64,000 nt of DNA from the NCBI GenBank assembly GCA_946894095.1, contig OX335647.2, positions 14,464,001 through 14,528,000 on the forward strand, given 5' to 3'. Positions within the stretch are counted from its first letter, which is position 1; each line of letters opens with the position of its first letter. A program made the position numbers and the translations under genes. The notes under the pieces were generated by a model that ran no database searches, was not told where the DNA came from, and saw only the letters and a list, made by a program, of their open reading frames with translations. The DNA comes from Incurvaria masculella. Taxonomy: Eukaryota; Arthropoda; Insecta; Lepidoptera; Incurvariidae. Shown in pieces: positions 12,661-24,721 of this stretch.

Positions 12661-13201
12661 GGTGGCCCAACCCGGCGGGACCAACTCATTCGCGGGCACG
12701 GTACAAAACCGTACTGTTGCGCTCTGGGACCTTCTATGTTTCAAAGAAAAAGACAGGCTCCGTGATGAGGAAGATGCAACATGTCCAAAAAAAATACAAT
12801 GTGCATAGTGTATGATTTGGTAAGATTTACGAAAATTTTAATTATAAAACGACTTATAGCTAAAAGTAAACCACGACCGCTGTAGTCAAAAATCTAACAA
12901 AAACCAAATAAATTTTAAATCTTGATTAAATAAGCTATGTCTGATGACTAATCTTTTAAGATGTTCTTACTTTATAATAGCGTAATCCACCTCCAAAGTT
13001 ATTGTATAAAACGCGCAAAAAATTCGAACTTTCGGACCTTATAACTTAGAAATCAAACACAATGTTACAATACCAATGGTCATCAGACATCTAGTTCGAT
13101 CAAATAAAGCTATTTTGAGCATAATATTGGAACCCTGACAAGAAATATGGGCGTGATCTTCTTTCCCCTTTTGTATGGGGCGTTGAGCGGGATGGGCCGC
13201 C
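12661..13201 (+). repeat. 541-bp TTAA-flanked TIR element, copy 1
   Basis: The element starts GGTGGCCCAACCCGGC and ends with its inverse (GCGGGATGGGCCGCC), with TTAA at 12657-12660 and 13202-13205. Four copies in the window share the same ends and an exact TTAA on each side while their outer flanks differ. That is what a TTAA target duplication predicts, as made by piggyBac-type transposases. The interior includes GGACCTTCTATGTTTC, GACAGGCTCCGTGATGAGG and CTTCTTTCCCCTTTTGTATG. There is no transposase frame, so it is non-autonomous. Confidence 0.82.
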
Positions 13202-13224
13202 TTAAGGTCAGTTTCCCGCCCTAT

Positions 13225-13370
13225 TGCTAAGCTGTGGCAGTGCGTGCGTACGTTTGCTCCTCCACCTCCTCATCCCCCGCTCGCCCCGCCCCGCCCCGAC
13301 CGTAACGTGAGCTCGATGCCGAGTACGTGACACCCGACGCCGACCCTAATCCCGACGCAAACCTTCCTCA
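13225..13370. other. GC-rich islet
   Basis: A short CpG- and C-rich stretch includes a run of CGCCCCGCCCCGCCCC, similar to GC-box sequence. I see no TATA box, start codon context or coding frame. Regulatory function would be a guess. Confidence 0.3.
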
Positions 13371-13879
13371 AAAGCGAGCCAATTATTTATCCCAGAGGGT
13401 ACAATGTAAATTTGTTTAAGTTAAGTTTGCTGATGGCCGATAACCACTTATTAAAACACGAACGAAACATAATGAAAGGAATTGTGCAAATTAAAAAGAG
13501 AGAGCGACCAATTTGAGCTACTTTGATGTCTCTGCCATCCGCTTCTTCAAAGTTTAGGGACCACTCAGGGGATAAAGGGAACTAAACATTTGAAATATGA
13601 AAAGATATTGCATTTTGTACATCTGTAGTTTATTCATAGAAACGAAAATAAAATGTATGAGACACACAGACTCGTGACGTGCCTGAGATAGAGATGGTTT
13701 ATAAATCCACCAGAATTGCAGAAGAGCTTAAAAGGTTTCAAAGAATATGAAGGCTTGCATCAATAAATTTTTCAACGGTGCATTCTTAAAAAGTCCGTTA
13801 TCTAGACGACATGCCATCAAAACTTTTGAAGTGACATATTTAAATTTAAAATGCAGTACCTGGGCGACTGAGCATTTGT

Positions 13880-14150
13880 TTGGCGTCTCTTAATTCTGTG
13901 CCAATGCGAGCTGTACCATTGTTCGGAGTCCATGTAAAACTGTAAGTCTCCTTCTCATATAGATAGTAGGGTTAAGCCCACCGGTGGTGGTACAATCGTG
14001 GATGAAAAGATGGTCAAAACGGCAATGAAAAGTGATCCGCGTTTTCGCGTACCACGTTTCCGCATAGCCCTGCTCATAATAGGAAGAACCTGGCAGGGCA
14101 CCTAATTTCTTCGGGAATGCGGCGTGTTAGGCTGATGTCATGGACAGTTC
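13880..14150 (+). repeat. SINE body, diverged copy
   Basis: The shared SINE body can be followed from GCGAGCTGTACCATTGTTCG and CATGTAAAACTGTAAGTC through GATGGTCAAAACGGCAATGA to CACCTAATTTCTTCGGGAAT and a TGATGTCATGGACAG end. Substitutions are frequent, and the tRNA-like head is missing or unrecognisable. Confidence 0.7.
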
Positions 14151-15081
14151 AGAAAAATAAAAAAAAGACACAAGAGTTAGCTAAAAATAACTATTTGCAT
14201 AAAAGAATTTGTCAGTTTCTTGAGTTATTTTTCGTTTCTAAAACTCTCTCTTCGGAGAAAATAGGTGATTCGCCGGTTTGCATGGAGAATTTTCAATTTT
14301 AAAATTTAAAAATTTGGAGTGTTTTCAAAATGTCATCGCGCAAAAAAATTGCAGAATTAGGAAATATTGTCACAATGGCCTTTGGGGCACAGTTAGGTAT
14401 TAATAAAAATTAAACAATGCTGAGCTGTTGCCTAGCAAGATCTGGGTTGTAAATTGGACATGCCATCAGCATTCTTTATGAAATCAGTTTTTTCCACGAA
14501 ATGGAGCGATATTGCTGAAAAGCCTTTTCCATGCTTGACCGTTACTCGGCGACTACTCGACAAACGTCATAAATTTCCAATATTATAACTTATTTTCAAA
14601 TACGCACATAATTGCCTTTTCCATTCTGAGTACAGTCCATTTCTGAATATTCCCATTACAGAGATACGCTAGGTATGTACACATTATCTCGTATAATCGA
14701 GGTTCTGCTAAAGTTTGTTCAGTTAAGTGGCATGTATCTGGTCGAGACATCTATAAAAGGGTAAACGTTTCAGACCCGGGGGACGTCGTATCAGAATGGA
14801 GTTCGTCAGAAAGCTGAAACCTCGTCTGATGTCGTTACTTGTATTTACATTTTAGGATCGTCCGCTCGTTACTCGGATCCATGATAATATTAAACCTAAT
14901 TAAAAGCCCTGTAATCGATTACAAAACGAATAATCGTAACTTCATAATTTCGGCGCCTGGTACTTCAGGGGCGCGGGGCCTTGCTTCTCATGCCAGAGTG
15001 AAACTAGCAAAAATATGTTATTTATTGTACGAGATGGCTTTACCAGATTCACTTTAGATTGCAACATATCATTATTATAAA
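14151..15081. other. AT-rich DNA with no supported feature
   Basis: No recognisable repeat or gene. The stretch runs up to the exact Helitron terminus at 15082. Confidence 0.45.
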
Positions 15082-15765
15082 CTAGCAGCCCGTCCCGGCT
15101 ATGCACGGGCATAATATCATTTAAAAAAATATATTTTGAACTATTTATAGGCACGCTCCCGCCGCCCCGGTCGGCCGGTACCGCCGCAAACGCTACGTCC
15201 CGCAATTTTTAAATCTGTAATATCTTCGAAAATATTCAATTAAATCATATGCTGTAAAGGGACATATAGATCTATATTAAATCAACAATGTATTTAAGGT
15301 ATTTAATTGGATAAGGAGTAGTGCTGTATTGGTTAAAATCGCTTCGAAAATTAGCCATTATTTGTCGTAAAAAGTAAATGACAAAAAAAAATTATTGTGG
15401 GATATCCATAAGAGATAGATGTATACCATCGCGGAGTTTTCTGTAGATCATTTCAATGTGTACAATACTTAGTACATTATTTTGATAAATCTCGTAGGGT
15501 TCAGCCTGCGTTTGCAATGTAAGCGGAAAAAATGTATTTTTTACGACATCACATTGGAAACCTCAAAAATAACAGTATTTCTCCACTATTTAATGGATGT
15601 TATTTTACATATAAACCTTCCTCTTTAATCACTCTATGCATTAAAAAAAACCGCATCAAGATCCGTTGCGTAGTTTTAAAGATTTAAGCATACATAGGGA
15701 TATAGGGAAATATGGATATAGGGACAGAGAAAGCAACTTGGTTTTATACTATGTAGTGATAGTGA
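15082..15765 (-). mobile_element. Non-autonomous Helitron, copy 1
   Basis: On the minus strand the element begins TCACTATCACTACATAGTAT after an A and ends GGGCTGCTAG before a T. This matches Helitron hallmarks: a 5' TC, a 3' CTAG and insertion between A and T. A small GC hairpin (GCCCG/CGGGC) lies just before the 3' CTAG. The second copy at 25168-26042 has the same ends in the opposite orientation, with interior matches such as ACTACGCAACGGAT and AGGGTTCAGCCTGCGTTTGC. There is no Rep/helicase frame, so it depends on an autonomous partner. Confidence 0.82.
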
Positions 15766-15986
15766 TGATATACCTATATATTTATACCTACCAATTCTTA
15801 CTTATCTCATATAAATGCTTGCAACACAAAACCTTTATGTTCAGAAGTTGTGAGTCTATGAAATAGAATAGTCTCATAACATACGGCAAAGACATATTTG
15901 CTAAAATCACATTAGATGTTTCCGATCGAATGTTTAGTTTCCTTTTTTTTGCTTTTAACATATGAACGACTAAGGCCTAACATTAA

Positions 15987-16527
15987 GGTGGCCCAACCCG
16001 GCGGGCCTACTCATTCGCGGGCACGGTACAAAACTGTGCTGTTGCGCTCTGGGACCTTCTCTGTTTCAAAGAATAAGACAGGCTCCGTGATGAGGAAGAT
16101 GCAACATGTCCACAAAAAAGACAATGTGCATAGCGTATGATTTGGTAAGATTTACGAAAATTTTAATTTCAAAACGACTTATAGCTAAAAGTAAACCACG
16201 ACCGCTGGAGTCAAAAATCCAATAAAAACCAATAAGATTATAAATTTTGATTAACTAAGCCATGTCTGATGACTAATCTTTTTAAGATGTTCTTACTTTA
16301 TCATTGCGTAATCCACCTCCAAATTTATTGTATAAAACGCGCGAAAAATTCGAACTTTAGGACCTTATGACTTAGAAACCAAACACAATTTTACAATGCC
16401 AATGGTCATCAGACATCTAGTTCGATCAAATAAAGCTATTTTAAGCAAACTTTTGGATCTCTGACAAGAAATATGGGCGTGATCTTCTTTCCCCTTTTGT
16501 ATGGGGAGATGAGCGGGATGGGCCACC
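15987..16527 (+). repeat. 541-bp TTAA-flanked TIR element, copy 2
   Basis: Ends are GGTGGCCCAACCCGGC and GCGGGATGGGCCACC, with TTAA at 15983-15986 and 16528-16531. Length is identical to copy 1 and the interior is colinear. Outer flanks are unrelated to those of the other copies. Confidence 0.84.
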
Positions 16528-16531
16528 TTAA

Positions 16532-17925
16532 GTAGATAAATCTACGGTACAGATCATACGCCATCGACTGTACTTAAAGGTATCTAAGTACTAAGTATTT
16601 TGTTACAAATGTTCATTAACATTGCAACATAATCCATAAGCAATAGGAAATTATCAAATTAAATTTATTTGTAAACATGTGACATTATTTACAACGCAGA
16701 TTTTATTCACTGCTTCCATCGTCGTAAAATATGTTCTTTGTAATTGTATTTTGAGATGATTTTATGTATACAATGGATACACCATTATCAATATCTCATT
16801 AAATTGAGGTTTAATGATGAGGATTGAGGATATAATGGCCAGTGGCCTGTAGTCACTTTTTTAAAGTACAGATATTAATAAAAGTATGGAGTGCTCGTTC
16901 CAAAAGTACTTCGAAGTTATTCGGTTTGCTTTCATTTTCATTCGAAAAACTTCGCATGAAGCGCACGGTATTTATATTCTATAACTGAAAAATTGCCCTA
17001 AAATGCACTCAGAAGAGGTTTCAGAAGTCAGTTTATCTTTGAAATAATAATAAATGGGTTTAATAATGTTTGGCAAATCCGGTATTCAATCGTAGTCATA
17101 TCCCATATTTGGCTCTCGAGTGCGAATACTAGAAATGTTGTTATTGTTGGAATTCATTTTGAAAATCCAAAAAGTTAGGATCGTAATTGTCGATTTTTTT
17201 CTTCAAGCTGAATTTTATTCAAAATTATTTGAAAAAGTTAAAATGTGAGCTTTGATAACTAAGCTTTTTGGCAGAAGTTCTTTCCGAAATAATGTTCTAG
17301 CAACTAAAATTTTTTATCGCATATTTAAATCGCCTTCATTCGAAAATCGGTTTCATCAAAGAACCCCCGCATCCCCATTCCCCATTAAGCATTGCAATTA
17401 AGCCCCCCTCACCATATAAACACATGCGGAAAGATCGGGTCTCATGCTAATCGTGACCATTTAATTTACATAACTCGAGAACAGGCCTCGTGGAAACATC
17501 AGTCTTGGATTCATCAGAACGCTCCCCTGTCGCATAGAATAATAAAGAAGTGAACCTGCCTGGAGGTTCGGTAGCATCACATCTACATAGGTGCTAAGTT
17601 ATGATCTGGGTCAGTCCGCATAAAGCCTCAATTACAGGTAGTGGGTCGTCTCCCCTGGGCGGCTGAGGTGGTCAAGGCGGCTGTGGCGGCGGCGGAGGCG
17701 TGGCGTTCGTCATGTGGCGAAACTTTATTAAATTAAATAGAATATAATAGCGTTAGCGACATCCATCCGTTTGAGCAGCTGCCATTATAGTAGAATTGGG
17801 TTCGATGAGTAACGGGAGAAAGGTTGCTGAGCTTTGTAGGGTCTTGCCTTTCAAATTTATTATTATTTTATTATTAAATTGTATAAATATTTATATATAT
17901 GTAATATTATCAATATGTATTATTA
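16532..17925. other. Unannotated DNA with a short GGCGGC run
   Basis: No gene recognised. A GGC-rich stretch at 17655-17705 interrupts otherwise AT-rich sequence. It has no open coding context. Confidence 0.4.
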
Positions 17926-17930
17926 AATTG

Positions 17931-18345
17931 AGCGGCTCGTAGCCTAGTGGCGCGGGGACTGGCCTAGCGTACCAGAGGCCTGGGTTCAATACCGACATGC
18001 ACCACTGTCTTTCTCTTTCAGAGTTTGATAAGTGCATTTCATCACGAATGCGAGCTGCTCCATGGTTCGGAATCCATGTAAAACTGTAGGTCCCCTTCCC
18101 CTACTAGGTGGTAGGGTTTAAGACCGCCCGGGTTGGTACCATCGCATTGGACGAAAATATGGTCGAAGCGGCAATGAAAAATTGTCCGTGTTTTCCATCC
18201 AGTTCATTGTAGCCGTGCTAATAAATGGAAGGTCCTGGCATGACACCAAATTCCTTCGGGAATGTGGTGTATTGGGCTAATATCATAACGGTAGTTGTGT
18301 GGTATTAGCCATCCATGTCAGGTCGCATATAAAAAATATATAAAA
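17931..18345 (+). repeat. tRNA-headed SINE, full length
   Basis: The head carries a pol III A box (TAGCCTAGTGGC) and B box (GGGTTCAATACC) about 40 bases apart, as in a tRNA gene. It is followed by TTTGATAAGTGCATTTCATC and then the body shared with the 5S-headed SINEs: GTAAAACTGTAGGTCCCC, CCGCCCGGGTTGGTACCATC, GGTCGAAGCGGCAATG, GGTCCTGGCATGACACC. A TATTAGCCATCCATGTC end and an A-rich tail complete it. Pol III transcription and LINE-dependent movement are general properties of tRNA-type SINEs. Which LINE mobilises this one cannot be told here. Confidence 0.88.
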
Positions 18346-18608
18346 GGTTTTTCAAAATACATAAACCTAGTTTAAGTGATATTATGTTTATTTAGAATTG
18401 CCGTCGAAATCTAGAAGTCCCGTTTTATGGGACTTTATTCCACAGCATGGGGTGAGTTTAATCGTAGATTTAAGAGGAAGGGATGGATTGCTAACGTTAT
18501 ACCAGTATTGAATAGGGATTATAAAAGTCCACAGGTGGCGTTACAATTCAAATGTAATGTTTTCATCAGGCTTACCTCGAAAAAAAATTTTTTTTTGTTT
18601 TTTTATCC

Positions 18609-18960
18609 GAGCCGGAAGTCTCAGTTGTCACCTAAATTGGCGTTACGGCAAACCGATCAACTGGCGTTTTCAAATGTATGGAGAAATTGGAGAGCGCGCG
18701 CAGTGGGCGTTAAGCGAACTAACATTTGCGAGTCCGAGCTTGATTTGACAGCTTACTCAACGTTGCCGTAAATACGTCGACGTTGCCGTTTACGTCCACT
18801 CTGCGTTTTCGTACAAATCGGAAGTCCGCGTTTGACTTTGACAGCTTGAAGAAGTAAAACCACAGAATATCTAGTAAAAACTTGTATGGAGTTTGACGTT
18901 TTTACGGAACTTCGAAGTTACGTAAACGCCAATTTAGGTGAGAACTGAGACTAGCGGCTC
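18609..18960. repeat. TIR element with arms near 40 bp (CTAAATTGGCGTT family)
   Basis: The left arm (GAGCCGGAAGTCTCAGTTGT, CACCTAAATTGGCGTT) is inverted at the right end (AACGCCAATTTAGGTGAGAA, CTGAGACTAGCGGCTC). The interior has a second inverted motif around CGTTGCCGTAAATACGTCGA and the block GAAGTAAAACCACAGAAT. Fragments occur at 53398-53620, 58013-58100 and 61407-61525. No transposase is present. No clear target duplication was read. Confidence 0.75.
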
Positions 18961-19589
18961 TGGTTGAACGTTTCATGCGAGTAAGATGCTAGCTTATTAA
19001 GATTACCATATATTTATTCCAAAATTGATATCCAACTGTGCCGCTGCTTTTTATTGCAAGATTAAGTCAGTATTTTCCACTTTAGCTACGAACAAACCAG
19101 TACCTAAACAATAACCAGGTGTCTATATGTGTAGATTTATTATTGGTGCTCTGTTATTGTTCTCTTTCATTGCACTGATAATCTATTTGTAAAAATAAAT
19201 AAGAAAGATTCATTTCTTAATCCTTATGATTAGATCAGAACATTTTCTTATTTATGTCGGTCAATTACCGGCTGAAGCAGATAATTTTTTTTTAATATAG
19301 TTATGCGTATTTGAATTCAGTTTGCTTTGAGTTTCCTGTGTTCAATATTTAGGGTACTTCCCTTCCATATGGCGTCCGAAAATTTAAATATGGCAAAAAC
19401 ATTTTTTTGAATTAAGCATCTCTTTACTAAGTCCCATCAAATATTTGTAAATGTGTTTTTTTTTCTTTAAAATTAAATACATCTATTTAATTGGCCAATA
19501 ATAACGTTTTATGAAAAAATCAATGCATTCTGTTAAAATACGTAAATGATTTATCGTGTGTAACTACCTAGCTTTGCGTAAACCATGTA
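18961..19589. other. AT-rich DNA with no supported feature
   Basis: No repeat or gene recognised. Confidence 0.4.
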
Positions 19590-19617
19590 AAGTTACAGTA
19601 GTCTACGTAATCGTAGG

Positions 19618-19733
19618 CAGGGGGTCCATTCAGAGCAAGAGTGAGTTCGAGTTCGGGAGTGAGTTAACATAAAAATAGCTGGGAAATATATTATTATTTA
19701 AATAACGGAACCGTTATTTAAATAATAACAATA

Positions 19734-19767
<34 letters not shown>

Positions 19768-19876
19768 TTATATATAGTATATATTATTATTATACAATAA
19801 TAATATATTTTCTAGCTATTTTTAGGTTAACTCACTCCCGAACTCGAACTCACTCTTGCTCTGAATGGACCCCCAG
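19618..19876. repeat. hAT-type MITE with 60-bp arms and 8-bp TSD
   Basis: The ends read CAGGGGGTCCATTCAGAGCA and its inverse ending CCCCCAG, with inverted arms of about 60 bases (GAGTGAGTTCGAGTTCGGG is visible in both). The centre is expanded ATT/TA microsatellite. Identical 8-mers ATCGTAGG flank it at 19610-19617 and 19877-19884. CAGGGG-type termini with 8-bp duplications are typical of the hAT superfamily. It interrupts another repeat whose uninterrupted relative is at 50678-50810, which acts as a natural empty-site comparison. Confidence 0.82.
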
Positions 19877-20006
19877 ATCGTAGGGCATGTTTGAAAAGGT
19901 GTATGTCTGTAGATGAAGCGAAAGAGGTGTGCTGTGATCGTACCGTATGGCGCTCTATCATCTCTGCCTACCCCTCCGGGAAAGCGGCTTGAAGGTATGT
20001 ATGTAT
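19877..20006 (-). repeat. CATACATACCTTC repeat, copy split by the hAT element
   Basis: On the minus strand it starts CATACATACCTTCAAGCCGC and continues GGGTAGGCAGAGATGATAGA, CAGCACACCT and TTTCGCTTCATCTACAGACA, matching 50678-50810. The remainder of the repeat, about 19590-19617, lies beyond the inserted element. Class unknown. Confidence 0.65.
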
Positions 20007-20009
20007 GCA

Positions 20010-20595
20010 ATGTTTCACTTTGAACTTTTGTACGAATTAACATACGGTCTTTATAAAAACGTTTACTTTTTACCAGATAATGTTAACCCCACATACAAGT
20101 AGGCTATCTTAACAGAGGACGTCATAGTCTGTTTAAAAAGACAACAACAGATTCCGACATCCCGAATCGAACTAAGCAAATTTATCATGCCCTAAAAAAA
20201 TATTAAGATATTCTTATTAACGATAAAAACATATGTACGTAAACATTAATAATTACTTACCAGTATCAAGACATGTGTGCGTTGAGATGATCAATTTAAC
20301 TGATTAAATGTTTTCCGGGTGTTAATTTGTTATATGTTGATTATTCTTCTTCACAAATCCGGTTATTAAAGTCACTGGATATCACGGCTCACTGCAAAAC
20401 GTACGTATTCAATATTTCTCATCCCGGTAGCACTGGCGTGTTCCGTTGCATTGCAGTAGTCACTGGTATTGCAGATAAGATAACGAAAACCAACAGCCTT
20501 TCAGTCTGTAAGAAAGTCTACTACATATGTTTATGAAATTAGATACTTCTACATATATGCGTCATATCAACCATAGATACTGTTCGTTCAAAAGT
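20010..20595. other. Unannotated DNA
   Basis: No supported feature. Short open frames lack domains. Confidence 0.4.
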
Positions 20596-20599
20596 GTGA

Positions 20600-20935
20600 T
20601 TATTTTTTAAACGAGCGATATTGCCAAAAGCGCGCGAGCTTAGGTGAAAGTTTCCCAAGCGTGCAAAGTTTCAGCGGGCCGAAGGCGGCGTCGTGCTGGG
20701 CGGCGTCGGAGCGGCGGCGTGCGGCGGGCGCGGGCGCGACTGGCTGACTACGCCTCCGTCCGCCGGCGAACGCGGCGCCTCCTCTCCGCTGGCGCGAGCG
20801 GAGCGACGCCGACGCGGGCGGCACCGGCGCGAGCGACGGCGCGGCGGTACATCTCGGTCTATCGGGAAGAGACACCCGTTACGGACGTGGGTCCGTGTGC
20901 ATCCTGCTGCGCTCCCACGTCGATGATTAGCTGAG
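20600..20935. promoter_or_regulatory. CpG-dense islet, possible promoter or first exon
   Basis: This is one of the strongest CpG concentrations in the window: GCGGCG, GCGCGAGCG and GGCGCC runs from about 20680 to 20850. It is open in several frames, which mainly reflects the rarity of stop codons in GC-rich DNA. The translations are arginine-, alanine- and proline-rich with no domain. It does not match any repeat family repeated elsewhere here. It could be a CpG-rich promoter/5'UTR of a gene whose exons lie outside the window, or a unique TE end. I cannot place a start site. Confidence 0.35.
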
Positions 20936-20939
20936 GGAT

Positions 20940-22445
20940 GTTTGTGACTGCTAAATATCGTTGCAATGGCTCACATTGCGTCCAATATAATGGCATTAAT
21001 TAATTTACTTGTATATGGTATTCGTTCGGTGATAATCGACTCGGTATGCACGCAAAGCAAACCCAAATTAAACGCCTACATCGCATCAGAAAGTACCAGG
21101 CTATAATCTAAGGCCCGTATAGATAGTCGCTGCTAGACTAACCGTTACGTACTTAATTCGTAAAGTCGAATCGATTTACGTTTGAAATATTCAAAACCAG
21201 GCCAGCAATCAATGTTTTGTTATATCGTACACGAAGAGTCTTCTGGGTGACTTTCGAAGCGCACAAGATAAACTGTTGCATCACGAAAGTAAGCTATGTT
21301 CTTAATTTCTTCCTCCAATAGGGATTTCAATGAGATGATCAAAGTCAGTGGTAAAAACATATACGATACGATTATTTCACGAACAACCCTGCCTTTTTTA
21401 TTGATTTCGCGCAGAATTCAGGCCGCTAAATGGCAGACTATTTGAAAGATCTTCAACGACCCAGCAAACTCACACAGCAAGCACATACACCTCCCAGCTC
21501 TACTCATTCGTCAGATCACTTTGATTTTAATTGTATTATTTCCTGTGAAAAATACAAGGTAGACACGTGACTAACTGGCAAAAATAAGCGTGTTCGCATT
21601 CCGGGTCAATAAAACTATTCATTTAGAGTTCATTGAGCGACCTCTCAACGAATGCATTTATTCTCAGACTGCGCAGGCTTGCATGGCGCCGCCCCCGTGT
21701 CGTTAGTATTTATGAAATGGCAAGAACTTCATGGGCTAAAACAATACTATTTATTACCCTATTCAATGAGGTAAGGTTATAGCTGTTCCTATAGTCTTTA
21801 GCAAATTTGTTACTTTTTAGGGTTCCGTACCTAAAGGGTGAAAACGGAATTTTTTTTTAACGACGATTTACGTTAAAAAATGTCATGAAATTTTACATAT
21901 TAATTAAGGAGATCTCCTTATTGGTATCGTGTATTTTAACGTAGGCAGGACAGCGTCGAAGATGGTCGGAAGACCACCGACTGCGGGTACCCATGAAATC
22001 CTTATCAGGTTAGAGTGGTTACCAAAAAAAAATTTCACACAGAGATGTTCAAACTGAAGTAAATACGGAAAATCGGATGATTTCCAAAATCCTACATTCG
22101 ATGAGGATGCTTCGTGATTGATGCCGAATTCTCTCACAGAACAGCCAAAATCCTGAACATAAATTGGTACAAGTTTGTTCTGAGAATAATCGATTTAATA
22201 AATAAGAGCATGGGAAGCTCTCATGAATGCCAAAGGAAAGGCTATATTCGCATTATTTTTCGCCAAAACTTTTTTTCCCTGCTTAAGTATATGACCGCTG
22301 AAACCATTCCCACTTACTTTGCAATAACTGTACTCCTTCCACCTTATACCCTAGATTTTTAACCAGCATTTTATTTTTAACCCTAAAGACGATAATTTTA
22401 TATTCGTCAATAATTTCCGGAACAAATAGTCGTGTACCAATTAGT
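20940..22445. other. Unannotated DNA with one small repeat fragment
   Basis: The only recognised piece is 21815-21859 (minus strand), the 3' terminus (TAGGGTTCCGTACC, AGGGTGAAAACGGAA) of the CCGGCCAAGTGCGAGTC family. No genes. Confidence 0.5.
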
Positions 22446-22448
22446 ATT

Positions 22449-22735
22449 CACGGAACTTCTAGTTCTTCAGACTTTTGCTGTCCACTGTTGGACGTAGGCC
22501 TCCCCCTGACGTCGCCAAGTTGCGCGGTCTCCTGTCTTTCTTTGCCAGTTGTGGCCTGCTATCTGGCCTATACCAAAAACCAAATTGATGCCAACGTGCT
22601 GGTGGTTTTCCGACGCTTCTTTTTTCTAAATGGGGTCTCCAGAGCAAAACTTCCGTGCTCCAACTGTGGTCATCTCTGCGACATACGTGACTTGCGCACT
22701 CCCACTTGAGTCTTGCAACCCTGCGCATAAGCGTG
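22449..22735 (-). pseudogene. RTE-clade LINE, ORF C-terminal relic
   Basis: The minus-strand frame reads RLKWECASHVCRRDD, then WSTEVLLWRPHLEKRSVGKP and PARW. This is the well-known C-terminal signature of RTE-clade LINE reverse transcriptases (KLKWQWAGH...RRTD..W...VL.WRPR.GKRSVGRPP.RW). It ends with a GGLRPTVDS-like terminus. The section after PARW does not fit the family in the same frame, so there is at least one frameshift or insertion. Everything upstream of the tail is missing. Confidence 0.78.
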
Positions 22736-23084
22736 TTAAACAGTAGCTGGGTATGTATGGTATAGATATATACACATAAGAAAAAACCAGAAAAATCTTA
22801 TGCATTTTCCAGCTGTTCATTAATTAACCAATATAATGCCAATACATTTTATTCTCATATAATCCCACAAAATTAAGAAAAAAATAAAAATTCGGACTAT
22901 AGATGTGGATAATCATGTAATTCTCGCAATAAATAAATCAAGTACTAATTATAATTACAGCAACTGATGTTATTCATGCTTGAACTGTTCCTTCCTTATG
23001 AGTAAAAGGTAATGATAATCGTGCACGATTAAATTTAAAAAAATCGTTCAGGTTCTTTTTATGGGTATTTCTCTATATAACCTT

Positions 23085-23150
23085 TCAAGAAAATTGGAGA
23101 GGTGTATGTCCAGCAGTGGACGCAAACACGTTGCCGGAATGATTGACATC
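23085..23150 (+). pseudogene. RTE-clade LINE extreme C-terminus fragment
   Basis: A short frame reads RGVCPAVDANTLPE followed by a stop. It resembles the GGLCPAVD...-type end seen in RTE LINE copies such as 22449-22735 (minus strand). Only about 20 codons remain. Confidence 0.5.
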
Positions 23151-23755
23151 TGTTTCCTCGTCCGAAGGTGTGCCCTCATCCGTCCTCATATTGACTTGAT
23201 CCGTTGCGATGATACTTAGACATTCGCTAAAATGGGTTGTCTTTTTCTTTGTGGTGATGATCTTGAACTGGTCAGTAACGGATCTGAGTTTATCAGAAAT
23301 TTATTTGTAATAACTCTGTTGCAATCTTCTCGCATACATTTTCTTGCGAAAATTAGTCTGTAGGTTCGGAAATGCTTGTTGCGTGCTTCAGCAGCCTCTT
23401 CAGACAGTTGCCCAATTGGCGGCACAGTACATATATTCTCAGGAAATTCTTAGTAGCTTCCGTGTATATATTTTGACGTTTTTCTTGAAGTTCTGTAAAA
23501 ATAGACAAAGTTCTCTCATTGTTACTTAACCCCAAACTCATTCTTCCCTTATTTTGTTGCACTTACTCAATTCAGTTTTTTTTTTAAAACCTATCAAAAT
23601 CCGCAACTTTGTTCAAATTATACATATAAGCTTTCTATATTCCAATTGACTAAATAACATGAAGTTTTGCACTGAAACGAATCTGGAAACAGAACAAACA
23701 GTCTAGTGTTTAAAAAACTTACTAACTTTACTAGAAAAATAAGAGGTATGAAATA
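23151..23755. other. Unannotated DNA
   Basis: No supported feature. Overlapping short frames on both strands show no domain. Confidence 0.4.
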
Positions 23756-23760
23756 AAAAT

Positions 23761-24060
23761 AAAAACCGGCCAAATGCGAGTCGGACTCGCACACGAAGGG
23801 TTCCGTACCATCGTAAAAAAAAAACAAAAAAAAACACGTTTTTTGTATGGGAGCCCCCTTTAATTTTAATTATTTTTTAATCTTACCTATTTGTTGTTGT
23901 AGCGGCAAAATAAATACACACTCTGTGAAAACTTCAGCTGGCTACCTGTTACAGACATACAGCCCTGTGACAGACGAACAGACGGACGGACGGACGGACG
24001 GACAGCGTAGGCTTAGTAATAGGGTTCCGTTTTCACCCTTTGGGTACGGGACCCTAAAAA
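23761..24060 (+). repeat. CCGGCCAAGTGCGAGTC-family repeat, full length
   Basis: The complete order is present: ACCGGCCAAATGCGAGTCGG, CACACGAAGGGTTCCGTACC, the CAGCTGGCTACCTGTTAC block, a short GACGGACGGACGG tract, then GGCTTAGTAATAGGGTTCCG and TTTGGGTACGGGACCCTAAAAA. The terminal GGGTTCCG...CGGGACCC can pair as a short hairpin. Confidence 0.82.
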
Positions 24061-24574
24061 CATTACTAATGGTAATTGCTAATTAAGAATAACATTTATT
24101 TTAGTGATTGTACATACCTTTTTCTGCATTATCCATAATTGAAGTCTCACCAACACGATTGAGTTAACGGTAAATACATTTTAAACATGTGTTAATTATT
24201 ATGTATTAACATCACGGAGAAAACAGCTAGACTGAATCGATTCAGGACTATCAGTTAATTGATTTAGTCATCCGAAACTGACGTTATATGATGTGTCATC
24301 TATCACACAACAAAAAATATATATTTGCTGTTATCTTCTGATATTTTTTTTGTTTTCAGACTTATGGTGACATGTGCTCATACCTGTATGTGTGACGGGA
24401 CAAATAAAGGAAAATAACGAATTACTTACACTACCCGGGACGGATTTTGTTCTATCCCCCAAGCGCCAACGGTTATCCGTTATAGTTTTGGTTCTGCGCA
24501 GCCGTTTGCGAGTGGAGAAGGCCGACCAACATCCATCCCGACAAAAATATTTTTTTACTAAACATACCTAGTAG

Positions 24575-24716
24575 GTCAATAAAAAAATACACACACTGTG
24601 AGAAATTCAGCTGGCTGCCTATTACGGTTCATAAGATACTAGGCTCATAAGACGGTTCATAAGATAAATATATATATAGGGTTCCGTTGGCACACTTAGG
24701 GTACAGAACCTTAAAA
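24575..24716 (+). repeat. CCGGCCAAGTGCGAGTC-family repeat, 3' part
   Basis: It starts inside the element at AATACACACACTGTGAGAAA, has ACGGTTCATAAGATA repeated three times in place of the GGAC tract, and ends GGGTTCCGTTGGCACACTTA and GGTACAGAACCTTAAAAA. The three ATAAGATA units are a local tandem expansion specific to this copy. Confidence 0.7.
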
Positions 24717-24721
24717 AATTA

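Noticed and set aside
20644..20934. Arg/Ala-rich protein-coding exon on either strand
   Set aside because: GC-rich DNA lacks stop codons in all frames. The translations have no domain, and no frame is favoured.
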